Positions 38,301 through 53,300 of a DNA stretch of 64,000 nt are shown here, piece by piece. Source of the stretch: Branchiostoma belcheri (lineage: Eukaryota; Chordata; Leptocardii; Amphioxiformes; Branchiostomatidae); assembly GCF_001625305.1 (NCBI RefSeq), contig NW_017803713.1, positions 1,543,742 to 1,607,741 of the forward strand. The letters run 5' to 3'. A program made the position numbers and the translations under genes. How positions within the stretch are numbered: the first letter of the stretch is position 1; the number at the start of each line of letters is the position of its first letter. The notes under the pieces were generated by a model, which saw nothing but the letters and a program-made list of their open reading frames with translations, was not told the origin of the DNA and did no database searches.

Positions 38301-41300
38301 GATATCTGAAGATCGGTGAGAAGGAACTGTACGATATTTGGCAGATTGATGGATGGGGCCTTGGAGATTGTGTAGGTTGACTTTGAGCCCCTGGTGATTG
38401 ACCTTGGTACTGCAGTTTAATTTTTTATTCTGTTGTTTTCGCGTTATGGACTGTTTGTGCGATATTAAGGTAGCATGTAGTTGTTATTACCATGGTTTAG
38501 TGGTTTAAATTTGGGTCCCCTAGCTGTTTGCGTTTGATATTTACAAAATGTTTAATGTTGGACTTTTTGTGTTGAATGTTTGGAAAATCTGGGGGATGGT
38601 TTGGTATGATTTTTGGTATGTGGGTAGTTGTTGAGTCTCTTTGTGTTTTGGAGTGCATTAGCAGGTTGTCGCATATTTTTATTGCTTAATTTAAAAGGAT
38701 TTTTCACTTTTTTCACCCCCTACTTCATAATAGAATGGTCTGTTTGACCCAAAAGTTGGGACAGAGTGTTTTTGTTTATACCTCCAGCTGGCAGGTCAGA
38801 CCCAGGCAGTCCTATCTATTTTTACCCCTAGACAGTCTGCAGGAAAATAAATCTTGTTTGTCTGGTCTGCAGGTCATTTGCCTGGTCATTGACCTACATG
38901 TACAGGCAAATGTAGCCTGGGTACCATCCCCAGTAGTATATTCGCAAACTCTATAACAGTTATAGAGTTTGCGAATATACTACTGGGGATGGTACCCAGG
39001 CTAAGGCAAATGACCTGCTGGCCATCAAAGTAAACAAACCATGGTAACAAGACACTAAACGCCTGCACATGACAGCTTGATAAATACAAAGTGACACCAC
39101 AAATCATTCTGCTGATAAAAACAAAGTTTGACTCATAATATCTCTATTGAAATACACCAAAAGATTACAAAATAACAAGCTATTTCATGGAGGGATGATG
39201 TCTACGACTTCTCCTTGTTGGTCCTGTGTACACCTGAACAATATAGAAACAGGAAGGTATGTGGGTCACAGCTGGGGCATATACAGGTGTTAGACAGCCT
39301 GTGGCCATAGTTTAAAATGTGGTACCAACATCTATACAGCCTTACAGTAATCCCCATTCTGTTGGATTTTAGACATTTAAGCATGAAACTGAAAGTGACA
39401 TGACAGTAAAAGTAGAGTCTTTCAAAATGACTTTTAAATACGATAAAACAGTTAACTAAACTAGTACCTTACCTACCCTCCACTGTTCCTTTTCTTCAGG
39501 GGGCCGGCATGAGGGGGGGAGGGTCCTGACAACGCTCTAAGCTGAATTCCGAAACTTCTTGATTACGCTTTACGACAAATTCCAAGTGGCTACAACGCAT
39601 TACGTAGAATTAAAACGGCCAATACACTCTATGCAAAATGTGCCAATTACGTTCTACGTTGAATTAGACCGGTCCGTCTACGCTCTACGTATAATTAAAA
39701 CGGTCGATTTCGCTCTACGGAAAAGAGCCCCCATTCAGTTACCAGCCTTCCAAGCTCAAGACATGAGTAACAAAATAGCTTGCACAACAATACTGGGATA
39801 CATGTACTGCCACAGTACCAATGGTAGAGGTCAGAGCCAATAGCCTGTGAGCACCCTGTACCACACATTAGCAGGTACCGCATGCCTTTTTGTAATTCAT
39901 GCAAAAATCCGATTCTTCTTTGAAAAGTAGACACTCTATAATACGAGCCATCACCATGACGTTGTGGTATGCAAAACGTGGGTGACGGTTGGTTGATTTG
40001 CACGCCAATAGTTTGCATATGGCTTCAAATAATTTGCATGTACATGATGTAAACAAAAACAGAGATCGCTCGTATACTGAGTTATAATATTTTTACCTTC
40101 AGGCTAGAGACATGAACTTTATACCCCCGCATACAAACTTTCAGCTGTACGTTTATACCAAAGATCTGGAAATAAAACTGTGTCTTTACTTTCACATAAA
40201 CATTGCTGCTTGATACATAAACAGTAGCAGCTATGGGATGTTGGAAAAGATACAGCTGCTAAGCAAGCTACAAGGACTTTCCTAATTGATTATTTCACAG
40301 TAACCTATATCATAAGTATTGAATGTTCCTGAAAATAGCTGACAGGCACAAGAGCTCTAAAACCCAGGTGAATCCACCTGCCATGAAAACTAAGCCCAGG
40401 CACCGTGCAGACTCAAGGTCTATAAGAGCCGAGACAATGTTTACTCACTTTCTGCGCCGTCTGAAACCAAGTCCGTTGTTGAAATGAAGAGTGGGGACGC
40501 TTAAATGGCGGGTATTGCTGTAGTATGCCATTTTGTACAGGGAGTTCACAAGCTTAGCTCAGCACATGTTTATACAAAAGGCCATCCAGTTCCTTCTGTC
40601 TGGAAACTTGAGTATTGTTAACCCACAGTGAGACAGGAGAATTACGTTACACCTGGGAGGTCTTGCTTCACCTGCTTCCTTTCTGTTAGTGGGAGGGACA
40701 CAATAAATCATGTGTACATTGTCAGTTGATCCTGACAGGGGGAGGGGATCTGTGATAGACTTGAGGGAGTGAACATGAAAACTTGTAGATCAAACCTATG
40801 ACAGGTTCTTGTATTTTTATCATTCATGACATACATCAAACTACTGATCAATTTCCTGTTGGGGTGGAGGCTTCTGAAGCAGACCTCAGCATATCAAAGA
40901 GTAGGGGTGACCCTGATTTGGCTGAAAAATGGAAGCCATAACCAAGACTTCCTGCCCTATCAAAATATCCTAAATTTGCCTTGAGTTTGACCTGCTTCAT
41001 ACTTATAATTTACTTTTCAGTACTATGTTTTTCAACTGCAACAGGCAATCCATACCTTAACCTATACATGTACCTATATGTACAGACACTAGGCAAGGCA
41101 CCCAGGGGTAGACCTTTTTTATCTCGCATTCGACCATCAGCCCCCAATTTGTTCTAAGCTGCATGGGGACGACATCCTTCATAATCTGCCTCTTCAAGAA
41201 ATGCTGACTCTAATTTGCACCTCCAGGCAACTACTTAAAGCAGATTTGTGCCTATGGCAACAGTCCAGTGGTAAAAGTAAGTAGCAATTTTCTCATCAAC

Positions 41301-44300
41301 GGTACTTGATAATGCACCTACACAGCACACCTGTAAACATTTGTAATATGCTTGCAAAGTTTCTGGTACAAAATTACCATGACACTATCAAATTCCCCAC
41401 TAGGAATCCTCTTTTTAATCCATATGAACAAAGACAGTACTTACTTCCTGCGTAGGGCCAGCAGGTTCACAGACAGGGAGTTAGGGGTAGAGGCCTGGAT
41501 GCTGAAAGCTCTCCTGGTTCGACCGAGGGGCATTTTGTAACTTCTTGCCACTGGTTTGACTGGATGAAGTTCTGATTCAACTGCACTGTTGTTACTGACA
41601 AACAGCTCTTAGCACAGTAAAGGTTGTCAGTGATATTTAGACAACACCCGTATATATGTCAGATAACATGCTTCCCATACAGCCACCCTGAAGCATCAGT
41701 CTGTGAACGGGCCAAAGTGTCCATCTGGGAACAGACCGAGTGATGTGAGGTCACATATACAATCACCTGAAGCGTCAGCCTGCGGATGGACCGAGTGATA
41801 GAGGTGGCGATAAGCGAAGTACGCAAATGGCGCCACACCAATGACGGAGATATAATGCTGTCGGCAGTTCAGGCTCCAGCCTCAATGCTGACGTACTTCC
41901 TAATTACCACAGTGCAATGCTATTTGCACAGTAATAGGCACTAGAATATGCTGAAGGGGTGGGAAGATGATATTATAGTTAGAGCATTTATAAATAACCA
42001 GATCAGTACTACTTGGCTTCACACTACTCCACAATAATGTTGTGACCAATCCTTTCTGAATGCTAGGTTCCATATGGCACATTCACACAAAAGGGACTAC
42101 CCTTTATAGTAGGTTGGTGTGTTAACTGGCATTACTGTTTCTTAACCACAATAGAAGTACCCTCCAACCAACATTCATCAAGCTGTTCCATTCAAATCAG
42201 AACTTGGCATGGCCTCATGTTAGCAAGCATCTGCATTTTTTTTTAAAGAACTATTGATTAGAATGTATATATACGTACTCGGCATATCGAAAAATGTGGA
42301 CCTGGTACCAGTAAATCTACATTATGGTATGTTAATATATTCAGACCATATTCTTCCATATTGTGCATGAAAATCATAGCTGCTTTAATACTGTAATTAT
42401 TAACATTGGTGCAAAAGTTCATTTTTTTATGTGCATTTGTTTGTTTGTTTGTTTGTTGTTTGGTTTGCTTTAGCACACCTACATGTAAGGCCCATTATAG
42501 CCACCTGTTGTTTCTAACAGTGTATAAAAAGATTGATCAAAATGCCATCTTGTCAATCTCAACATCCCCCAAATGACTAAAACTCAAGTCCTTAAACCAG
42601 GACTTACACCTTGGCTAGACACCCCATCAGCTGTTGCACAGCATATATTTTGTAGCAGTGAGAGATGTCCATACTAAATCCAACTATGCATGCAAATTCT
42701 CTATACAAATGTCAACTCCTATCAGGTGAAACCGTCAGTTCATTTGCTTGCAGCGACTCTCAAAAATCAATACTCTTTACTAGCAAATGAGATCTCAAAC
42801 ATAATAACAGTAACATGTCACCACATCTGCATTCACCTCAGGCACATTCATTTCCAAGTAGTGGCATGGAAGCAGTGCAAGGAAATCCCAGCCTACAGGT
42901 ATTGGGCATTGGGTATCCCAGAGTTAATATACTAGAACACAGATGTCTGATACCGCTATTACAGGGATATTAGATCCAGCCATTCCAGTCTGTTGGTTTT
43001 TGTTGCCTTTCTTTGTAGTGCATGTGCATGTATGTGTGTGGTTTGTCACAGAATACTTTGTAAACCTTATTTTTTTAGAACTACATACGTCCATGATACA
43101 TAAATCATACTTCCTAAGCTGACAGAATCTAAAAGTGAATGATGTAAGTGGTGAACTGCTCCAGGTGTGTTGCACCTTTCCATAAAAAGGGCATTGGGCA
43201 TAGGTATCTTGGGGGCTCATATATCAATAGAACCCAAATATCCCCGATAGCCCCAATCCAAGAGGTTCCGAAAAGATTCATAGACCACCTCAGTCTAGTT
43301 TGTACTATTAACATATCTGAATATCTTCAGAGGAACTGAAGCAAGAATACACACACACACAGGCACACATACAAATACACATGCACACACACATAATAAT
43401 GGAAAAGAAAGTAATGGGATTTGTGCAGCAAACAATACAGGCAACAGATCACTGTTAACTGTACTATTGGCATGATAATGACTAACGGTCTTCTATCAAA
43501 AACAACAGCAAAGGACCCACCTGTCTTCCGGTACAGGTGTGATGCATTCCTCACTGGAGGTGAGCTGTGACTCGAGTCGACTGTGGTAGCACAGGTAGGG
43601 AACAGAAAAGAGAGAAGAGGGCAAATGTCAAAAAATGAATGGCAAACTGGACCAGTATGGGAACTTTATGAACCATTTGTTTCATGTAACTTACTCATAA
43701 ACATCACAGCAAAATCATACATAGATAAATTTTGTTCATGTCTATATTTGGGTAGAAGTCCACCCTAACACCATAACTGTACATGTCACACAGCCATAAA
43801 TGTAACACTGTTACAGCAGACATAACGAATAATGATGTCAAGAAAAAACCTGTTTGATTCCCATTTGTTAATGGCAAGTACATGTGCTTTACTACTGAGT
43901 ACTAGTGCCTAAAATATTTGTGTGTATATACAATTGTGCTTACAATTACATTGCTAACAAATTAATAATCATAAATATTCATGATCTATAACTTGTAGGT
44001 TGAACAATTGTATTATGGGAGGCAACAACCACATAACTATTTCTTTCTTCAGATGTAGAATAATGATATACACATATAAATAAGGACCAGGGAAATGAAT
44101 CAATGAAAATTTGCCAAAAGCTATTGAACAGTCTGGTACATTCTCATAATTGTCCATGACTGTGTGTAATTCAGGCTGGCATGAATAAAAGAACTCATGT
44201 CATCATGAAATATTTATATAATGATGAAATTAACTGGAGGATGATCAGAGATATGCTGCATTACACTCTATACAGGTGGTGATCCATTACTCATGAATAC

Positions 44301-47300
44301 CAATAGGCATGTCCAAATATCAGGCTGAACGTCATTTCTCTGGAATGTATTCAGTCAACTATGGAGGTGCTGGGAAGGAGACTCGAAAGGACATTATTCT
44401 TACGGGTTGAAGATTGGACTGTAACCAAGAAACACTATCCTAAGCATGATCTATTGTAACTGTGTTAATACAAAATCTATTTCTAAAACCATGGCATATT
44501 AGTAATTATTACTGTGAAGAGAAGCAAGTAGTCATACATTATTTTATGAAATCCAATGGCAATATATTGATTATTTGATTATTTATACTTTTCCTTTTTT
44601 CTGTGTTTGAATGTACATGTACGCATAGCCAACATCTTACTAGAATTAATAGGCTACAATAATATTATGTAGTGGCCTCTTTCCTGCTAGATGATGCTTT
44701 CACAAGGCAATGTTGGTACATACAGTGGTGAAGGGACAACAGCTTTAAACAATACACCACCTTTCTGGACATACTGGACGTAATGGACGGACAATGGGGG
44801 AAAAGTACTATTTGGCGTGGTGCCACATGTCATCCGATGCAAACCAAATGATATTTTTTGCCCCGTGTAAATTGGCCCAATGTCATTTTGTGATGAGCAG
44901 GATATCTACACAATATATAGTAATTGCAAGCCCATGATACACATATATGCAGTGTCTCCATCTGTTTGGGCATGGTGTTTACAAATTAGCATCTATTGAT
45001 TAATCAATGGGCTGTTACTGAGGTGAATATAGAAATCATGGAGCTTTGTTTGGACCCTCATGAATGTCCATATTTGTGGGGAAATACATTACATATTATT
45101 TTGTAATGACATCATCACTGCCCCATGGATGCTCTCCATACCACATTACCAGCTGCATGTGGGAGTTTGGCATGTTAGTCATTGTTCACACCTCCTCTTC
45201 AGATGTCTCTCATCATGCTACATAAAAAAGCTGGGGATTATGGTAGAAAGCAGTCAGGATCCTGAATGGAATCCAGGAAATAGTGGGTGGTCATCAATTT
45301 ACAAAGGCGTTGATTGAAAAAATACTGCATCAAAAATCATCGGGAATTTTCATCCATCCTAAAGAAACACTTCATACTGGAAACTATATGCTACCTTTTT
45401 TTCTAATACTCAGTTTACTAATAGTACATAATTTTCATATATACTCCAATGGCCCTATGAGGCCACCGATAGAACAGAAGATGAAGTTATTTTACCTTAG
45501 CATCTAGGACCTCTACATATACTTGCCCTGGGCTTTACCTCAAGGAATACATTATGTACAGTCATGTATTGTGGAAATGTAAACCAGTGGAAAGACTTAC
45601 TGTGCCCTAACATTTAATTATAACAGCAGACATCTATTTCCATCTCAGCTAAAATCAATGCATCACATCCACACACTCCGCAGTGCATCTTCATGCACAC
45701 AGCCTCTCATGATCAAAATTCTGCACACTGGGTCCGCACTGGTGAGATCTGGAACATGTCAGACTGATGCTACACAGAAATTAACCCCTAACACCAGGAA
45801 TTCTCTGGGACATTAGGACATACTCATTACAACTGACTTATCAATCAGTGGTCTGTAGCACACCACTCACGGATGGAAAAAGAAGATAGAAACATAGGGA
45901 GACAATACATCAAGGGATCTTGTTTAATCTGACAAAATGATTGAGACTGTATAACAGGCCTGTTTAAGGTTTCAGGCTCCCATTATCCTACATAAAGGTA
46001 TTACCCATATTTGCGTAAGAGAAAAATAAATTCACAACATCATCAAGTGCATTCAGAATCAGAAAAACGGTCTATAGGGCCCCATCATTAAAATCCTTAT
46101 ATTTGATCATGTATAATGTATTAAATAAATGTATTATGATTAAAGGATCCCAATATGTTAAATTGACGTAAAATAGAAATGCTTCTGAACATGTATGTAA
46201 AAATACACATATGGTATTGAGACAAGAGAGAAGGATAGCAGTACATAGGCAATTGCAACTTTCAATGGCGGGGGACAGTATAACAAATATACTTGGCATT
46301 ACAGTACGTACCTGTAAGAATACATTTCTGCTACAGCGCCATGTCCGAACATGAAATACTCCCCTCTGGAAAGGCTTCAAGCGTTTACATTTCCACACTA
46401 AGCATTCAACTAACTACATATACGTGTGTGCCAAAGGAAGAGCGGCTTGCAAACCACTGAACAGCTTCAGCTTCAGAGGAAAATGGTGGCCATATTGATC
46501 ATACTGAAATACAGCAGCCTCTTTCCACAAAAGAAAATCAGGGGATATCAGATGAAGATGAATTCCACACGAGCTGCATAAGTAATTGTTCAAGCGTACA
46601 ATTATTGGAAATTTTCACGAAGCCTGAGGAATTATTGCTGACGGGCTGGCACAGGGACAGCCCCAAAGGATTCAACCCAAAAATCATATACGCTACCACA
46701 AGCCAATCTGCCCAGTACAGTCTGCAACATCAATTCTAATGATAGGACTGGGAGTATTTTGACCCATCATTGTTGCTTACTCTGTACATACCTACCTTGT
46801 ACATCAGACTAGTAGTCTGGCAGCACATACATAAAAGTGTAACCTTCCCTTCAGAGTACAGGTTCCCCATTAACAAATCCCTCACATCCAGGAGCAGCCA
46901 GGATGTCCCACGCTCCATTTAATCCTGCCTATTCCCATCACTGACTTCAGGGGGCTAAATGGGAGAGGCGGCCATAAAACACTACAAATTTCACATCAGA
47001 AAGATCAGGACAATAAGATCAGGAAGCAAAATCTCCCCATTAAGGGGGCGGTCAATTACATACATGTGTACTTCTTCGAAGGAGCATTTCTGAAATTTTA
47101 GGGAGACTTTGAATTAGATTTATCATCATCCCACCAAGTTCTAATGATCTGCAAAAAGTATGAATCTGAATTGAAACAAGACTTATACAATTCCGTACCG
47201 AAAACAAAGCACAGTCCCTCTCAAATGAATTGTATTCTATGACGATGTGCCTGTTCCTGGTTACCATGGGATGGATTTGTCTGAAATAAGGAGACTCTGC

Positions 47301-50300
47301 GAACAACAGAACCAAAAGTCAAACAGTTGAGCTAGTGCTAACAATTGAAAGGAGGCAATGACAGAAAATGGCAGCTCCGGTCTTAACAAGCTGAGAGTCG
47401 TGCTGATGACTATGATAATGATGTCTTACACATAAAGGCAGACTTGCTTAGTGTCACATGCTGAAAGTAGTGATGATGGTAATGAGAGTGATACCTTACA
47501 TACATGTATCTTTGCATCTTCAACCATAGCTACCATTATATTTACTTTTCGTCAACAACAGTTTTTTTTTTACTTTTTGGACATAATTTAGCTGCTTTAC
47601 TGCCGCAATGGCTACTTTTCACAAAACCTGTAGTACCTTCTGAACCATATGACTCTTTCAAACAATTTTGTAAAAATTGACACAATCCCAGCTATTTCTG
47701 CATTGTTGTATTAGATTATCGATATTATAGTTTAACAATCTTTTGGTTAACCTGATTGACTAATGAATAAAGACACTTTCCACCTTTTCTCCTTCCCTGG
47801 CTATGATCCGTCTCCCAAGGGCAATAGGTTGTGTGATATTTGCTCACTCAGCAGTGGGAGTATCTGATTGCTTTTCCATCTTGGGCATGAAACAATCATG
47901 ACTTTGGCAAGTGTGGGAGAAACATTAAGATAAAGTGACCAGATACTGAACAAAAGCTGATGCTCCCTTCTCTGGATGTTCCATGGATGTCAAAACCTGT
48001 CTGCCTTATCACTAAGGACCATGCACAGACTAGCCGGAGACAAAGAGACAACTGAATAGAAGTTACACCCACTCTCATAGAGTAGCACTAGGCCAATTGC
48101 AACTTCAGCAAGTAGACAGTTTCACATATATAAACTCATGTCCATTATATAAGATCAACAAGTGGATGCCCATAGCAGAGGAAATCTTTCCAAACTTTTT
48201 AAATGAAATTCATGAAGATAAAGGATCGGATAATTGTGAAAACTACAACACACTTCATACCAACATCTGTTGACCAACCAATGACACTATAAATATCCTT
48301 CCTTCAGAACAATCACAATACTGAAAATATGAACTGCCCTATAACTGCCGAAAGTACTTTCATTTCAATCTAAGTCTATAAAATTGCATCAAAATTCACT
48401 GTATGCCCTTACATATAGGTAAACACTCCAGGTAAACACTCCAGTCTTTTTTTTTTAATCTATTTATTTTAACTTTGTCAGGACAGGACACATTCTGTAA
48501 GAGTGTGTCTCAAACAAGAAATTGTGTCGTTACAAAACATCCTGTGCCAGTCTGGATTTCCATCCAGTGAGACCAATGACTTCCACATGTATAGGCATTA
48601 ATAATGCAATAGTTATGGGTGGGAGAAGACATGTGAACTCTCAAGTTTTATTAGCCAAAGATAGGAGAAGACATATGAACCATTCAGTTTTATTTGTCAC
48701 AAGATTTGTGTGGAATAGGATAGTCAGTTTGGTTCCATCTCTGCAGATCATGTTGATACAGGTGATAAATCGGAGAAAATCCAATTTTACATTCAAGTAA
48801 CCATAATATTTGAAAGAAAACTGGCTTGATGTGAATTGAAGGCTTATTCCAAGAACTGCACAATTCCAGCACCATGGACAGAACCTCAAGTATTATGTCA
48901 TGCATCCAGTGTATATATTTTTTGCCTCCAAAACAGCCAAACTATCGAAATGAAATTGTGAAAGACCCTAGCCACATAAATATCAAACAATGCTTTCTGA
49001 CCTGAGATCTGATACCAAGTCTGTGCCACCAGTCAGTTGGTAAGATCATGATTTTTGGAGCATTCCAACCAAGAGGGGCAAAATTTTAATATTAATTGGC
49101 AATACCCAAACATGCTGCAAATCCTGATGCAGAAATTCAGGAGTCATCAATCTGGTTGCACTAACTAACTAGGATGCAGTGCATTAATTTAAAGTTACCA
49201 AACTCTGATTTAACCCACAAATTACCTTAGAATTACTTAAATCACAAAGTACAGTTGCATAATGCACCCTATGTTTATGTAAACACATCTGATGTAACAT
49301 TGTCAAAAGATGTTTATTGGTTTTCCATATCCATATCATCATAGACACTGGCATTCAAAGAAGAACAAAATGTTTCAGAAATCTACCTACGTCTTATCAA
49401 ATATTAACAGAGTCTTAGCAATTCTTTCTTATAGTTCTGCCCTTATGACCCTCTTCAAAATACAGAAATAGAATAATATTATTCCAAATGATTTATTAAT
49501 GGGGGGACTTGTCAAGATACATGGTTTTCTGCTGATGTTTTAACATGATGGTAAATGAACCCAAAATACAACAATTACAATATCCTAATAGTTCCTACGT
49601 AACGTTTTAGAAATAAGACAGAAGCTGCTATACTATATTTGGGTCTGAAGTAGGCTTTTGATACGAGTATTGTAAATCGAACCTAAAGAAGCATTCTCCT
49701 GACTTCATCAGAGATATGCCTGGCATAACTCTTTACCATCCATACTGAAATTCTAACATTGCAATGCTAGCAGTAAACATGCTTATCTTGAAATAATCTA
49801 CTACATTTCTTTAAAGTATTCTTTTGGCATGCAACAGCACACATACAGCATGGTTACAGCCATAGAGAAAAGCAAGCCTGGTAAAAGCGAAGGTAACAAA
49901 ACAAAAGGAATCCCTGGGGAAGCATTTTGGCACATCAACAAGGGAATAGTTTTCTATATCCAGCCATGATCAAAATAATTGGACATATTTCAGCAAAGGG
50001 CAACAAAGGCAATATGTACTCATACAGTGTAGGAGAATCCGAATTGACATCAAAATAGAATAGCCCCATCTTCCCTTGAAAATACATATTTTTTAACAAA
50101 ACTGTGATCTTCAAAGTTACCCCTTACTTATCATCAGTTTACCAGTTATTTGACAAAATAATTGCTATAGCATACAAATATATGAATATCAATTGATAAA
50201 CAATATAAGATATGAGAGTAGATGATACGTGTACTTATATAACTACTAATACTTGGAAGAAAATCTACCTTGCAGCACCCCTATGTTATTACCGCAGAAA

Positions 50301-53300
50301 CTTGCTGGTGAGATGGGTCTACTGGGAGATGAATGATACCCCAGAGTAATGGTGACACGCCTCCAGCACCCAGCACTGATGACACCCATAGATTTCCCAC
50401 TTACGAGGCAACAGAAAGCCATGATGATACCAGGGTAGTTATATCATACATGGCGCTCTTCAAACTGTGGCGACAGCCTGTCATTCGTAACACGATATCA
50501 AAGGCGCTTATCAAAAGGGCATGCAGTGATATCAGACGCAGTTTTAAAAGTAGGTCTTGCCTCCAAGATTTATGGTTTGTACTAAAGCCACCTTATTAAT
50601 AATTCACACAGCAGTAGAGGCAGTGGTTTAGGGCTAAGATGATTTATCAACAGCTGGGGATGACTGTCATCATACAATGTATAGTGTGTGGGGGGGGGGC
50701 ATTTCACATCATTTTTCCAATGCCAACTACCATAAAATGATGTCATCTTCAGGTAAAGTGTCATAAAATGCTGTACACCTTTCTGGGAAAATATAATAGT
50801 ATAGTAGTTAGCTACCATACCTTTAAAATTTTTCATTACATCATCACTGAAATATCTCACTAAATCTATACTGTACAAAAAAGTTTGAATTATGGAAGTC
50901 ATATCACACTTTTAAGAAGATTATAATAGAAATTCTCAAGAATTTGCTATTGCCTTTAGTTTTGGCCATTTCATACCTTTGCCTAACCTGTCATTTAATC
51001 TAATTAATCTGGAAAGTGGAAATTGCAGGGAGTTTGGAAAAAAAACATGCCATACAAGTACATGTAGTTGAAATATACTGGGTATGTAAGTACATGTGTA
51101 TTGTCACAAAGAATGTTTTGATGCATACATTCACATTGAATGCATAAACCTGAGAAATTGTGCATTTATTGTGTTTCAGACCACTAAACAAACATCATTA
51201 TTACTTCCCAATATATCAGTTGTGGCAAAACAAGCAAACTGATTGAGGGTCTTTTCATCAATAACAAAATGCTAGTCTAAGATCCTGTTTTCAACCAGCA
51301 TTCTTTGTCATGTGATTATTGACCAATGAAAATGTGTGACTATCTAAAGCACAGTTATTAAGTTTAGAAGGTGGGACCATTGTTACAGGAAATACGTGTC
51401 AGCCATGGCACACATACATTACAATGTACATGTAAATCTTTCCCTGTTCATATAAAGGAAATAAGAATCATCATTAAATCCCATGTGTGCAGTTTATAAA
51501 ATAGTGTCCTGAACAATCCTTACACAAGATTATACAAGTGAGCTCTAGCCACCCTCTCCTACAAATCTGATGACTAACACACTCTACACATTCACATCTC
51601 TACCTCCAAGACTGATGGAATCTGTTTACTAAATGACCTACAAAAAATGTAAACGTTTGCACACATTCCAGTATCCCAATCAAGGTAATACATCCACTTA
51701 TTCCTCTATCTTAAGATTCATGATGGGTTCAGCCAACATTTCTTGACACTATGTGGAAGTAAATCCTGTCCAACGGGTCCCCTTACCTGTGTTACACCTC
51801 CCCATCTCTCCCCATCCTCCTGGCAGCCATGTTAGCAAACCTAACACAATCCTGTTAATACTGTGCACAGGGCCAGACAGACTAAAACATGAGGGGGAGA
51901 TTGATCGATCTCCGCGCATTCAAGGGCACTCGTGTAGCCTTTCACAGTGTGATGCTACCAGTCAAAGGAATACAGAACAGGCATATTAGTGCTGATTATC
52001 ATCTTCTTCTGAGTTGTTGGACACTGTTCATTGCTGGGGTTTTTTCAAGCATTATACAGAAGTCTTTTTATGTTACATTACAATGTACAAATGACTATGC
52101 TGACCGTGTCCCTCTATGTGCAGTGGACTCTTCCAACTCAATTTATCAATTACTGTAAAGAGGTTGCAAATTTATAACCAGGCTAGTGGAAGTAATAGTG
52201 CACCTTGCACAATGATTCACATTTGCCTCCTCGTGTGGAAATGCTTATAGCTGCCCTTCCATGATTGAAACATCTGCCAAAAATAATCTTTTGAAAGCAG
52301 TTTCCAGAATTGAACAAATCCTATGAGCAGAAATAAAGCAGCACAGACACTTCTAGAAATTCCATCACCAAGCAAAAAAAAAACTATATTTTCACAACAT
52401 CATACAATATCAAGAGCTATATAATACAATATGATTTGAAAATGGGATATGAAATAACAATCAAATGAATGGAATTTCTTTTCTCCACTGCAATACTCTT
52501 AAGAGCACTGTGCTGGCTTTTCACCATCAACAAGTGCGTGTGACGACACAGACACTGGGCTAGATCTGTACTGTCAGCAAAAACAGCACAGCACGTGTCG
52601 ATGTCACAATGATTCAGGACAGGATTCTTAATTATTAATGCACTCCAGAAAAGCACTCAGCAGTCCATTGACAAAAATCAATAGTGGTTCCCGAGGCACA
52701 ATAAGAAACATTGTCTGCAGCAGGGGCAGACATTTCCAACTTTAGATTCAAGTTATAAAGTTGCATACTGAAAATAAAATATCATAAGTTTTGCAATTAT
52801 ATAGGTATAATCCAAATAAACCAATTCTGCCTTGTAGATAGTGACAAAAACATTTTTTAGTTTTGTAAATGATATACATAATTTATCATATATAAAGAAG
52901 AAGTCTGGGGAAACTATTCAACATCCCATTATATGATATGCTGTAAACATATACTTGACACAATGTCTCTCTACTATTCCATTGACAGTGCCTTTTAGCT
53001 TCTCAACCCTAGCTTCCACCAGTAACAGTCATTTCAGTATCAAATTTTTCCACCATAGGATGTGCCCAGGAGAGGTCAGAATGGGAGGAAACAGCTGAGG
53101 AACTGTTTCCCTTGGTTTCTTCAGATAAAATGGGGTGATGATAATAACATCTAATGAAATACAAAACTGTACCTTTTGTCAGAAACTGTGGTGCAGAGGA
53201 TTTAAAACAAGGGTATGCACGCTTGGTGTTAACAAATGTTGACTTTTGATGGCCATAAAGTGGACCTGATGGCTGAATAGAGCAATTTCAGGTGTAAATA

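Noticed and set aside
39190-39231. Possible exon after TATTGTTCAG reading CTQDQQGEVVDIIPP
   Set aside because: It ends in a stop with no donor and no similarity; insufficient support for a terminal exon.
39475-39540. Possible GRAMD1 exon reading PLKKRNSGG before GTAGGT
   Set aside because: Phase-2 output is attractive, but no acceptor gives a compatible input phase, and the only ATG runs into TGA after four codons.
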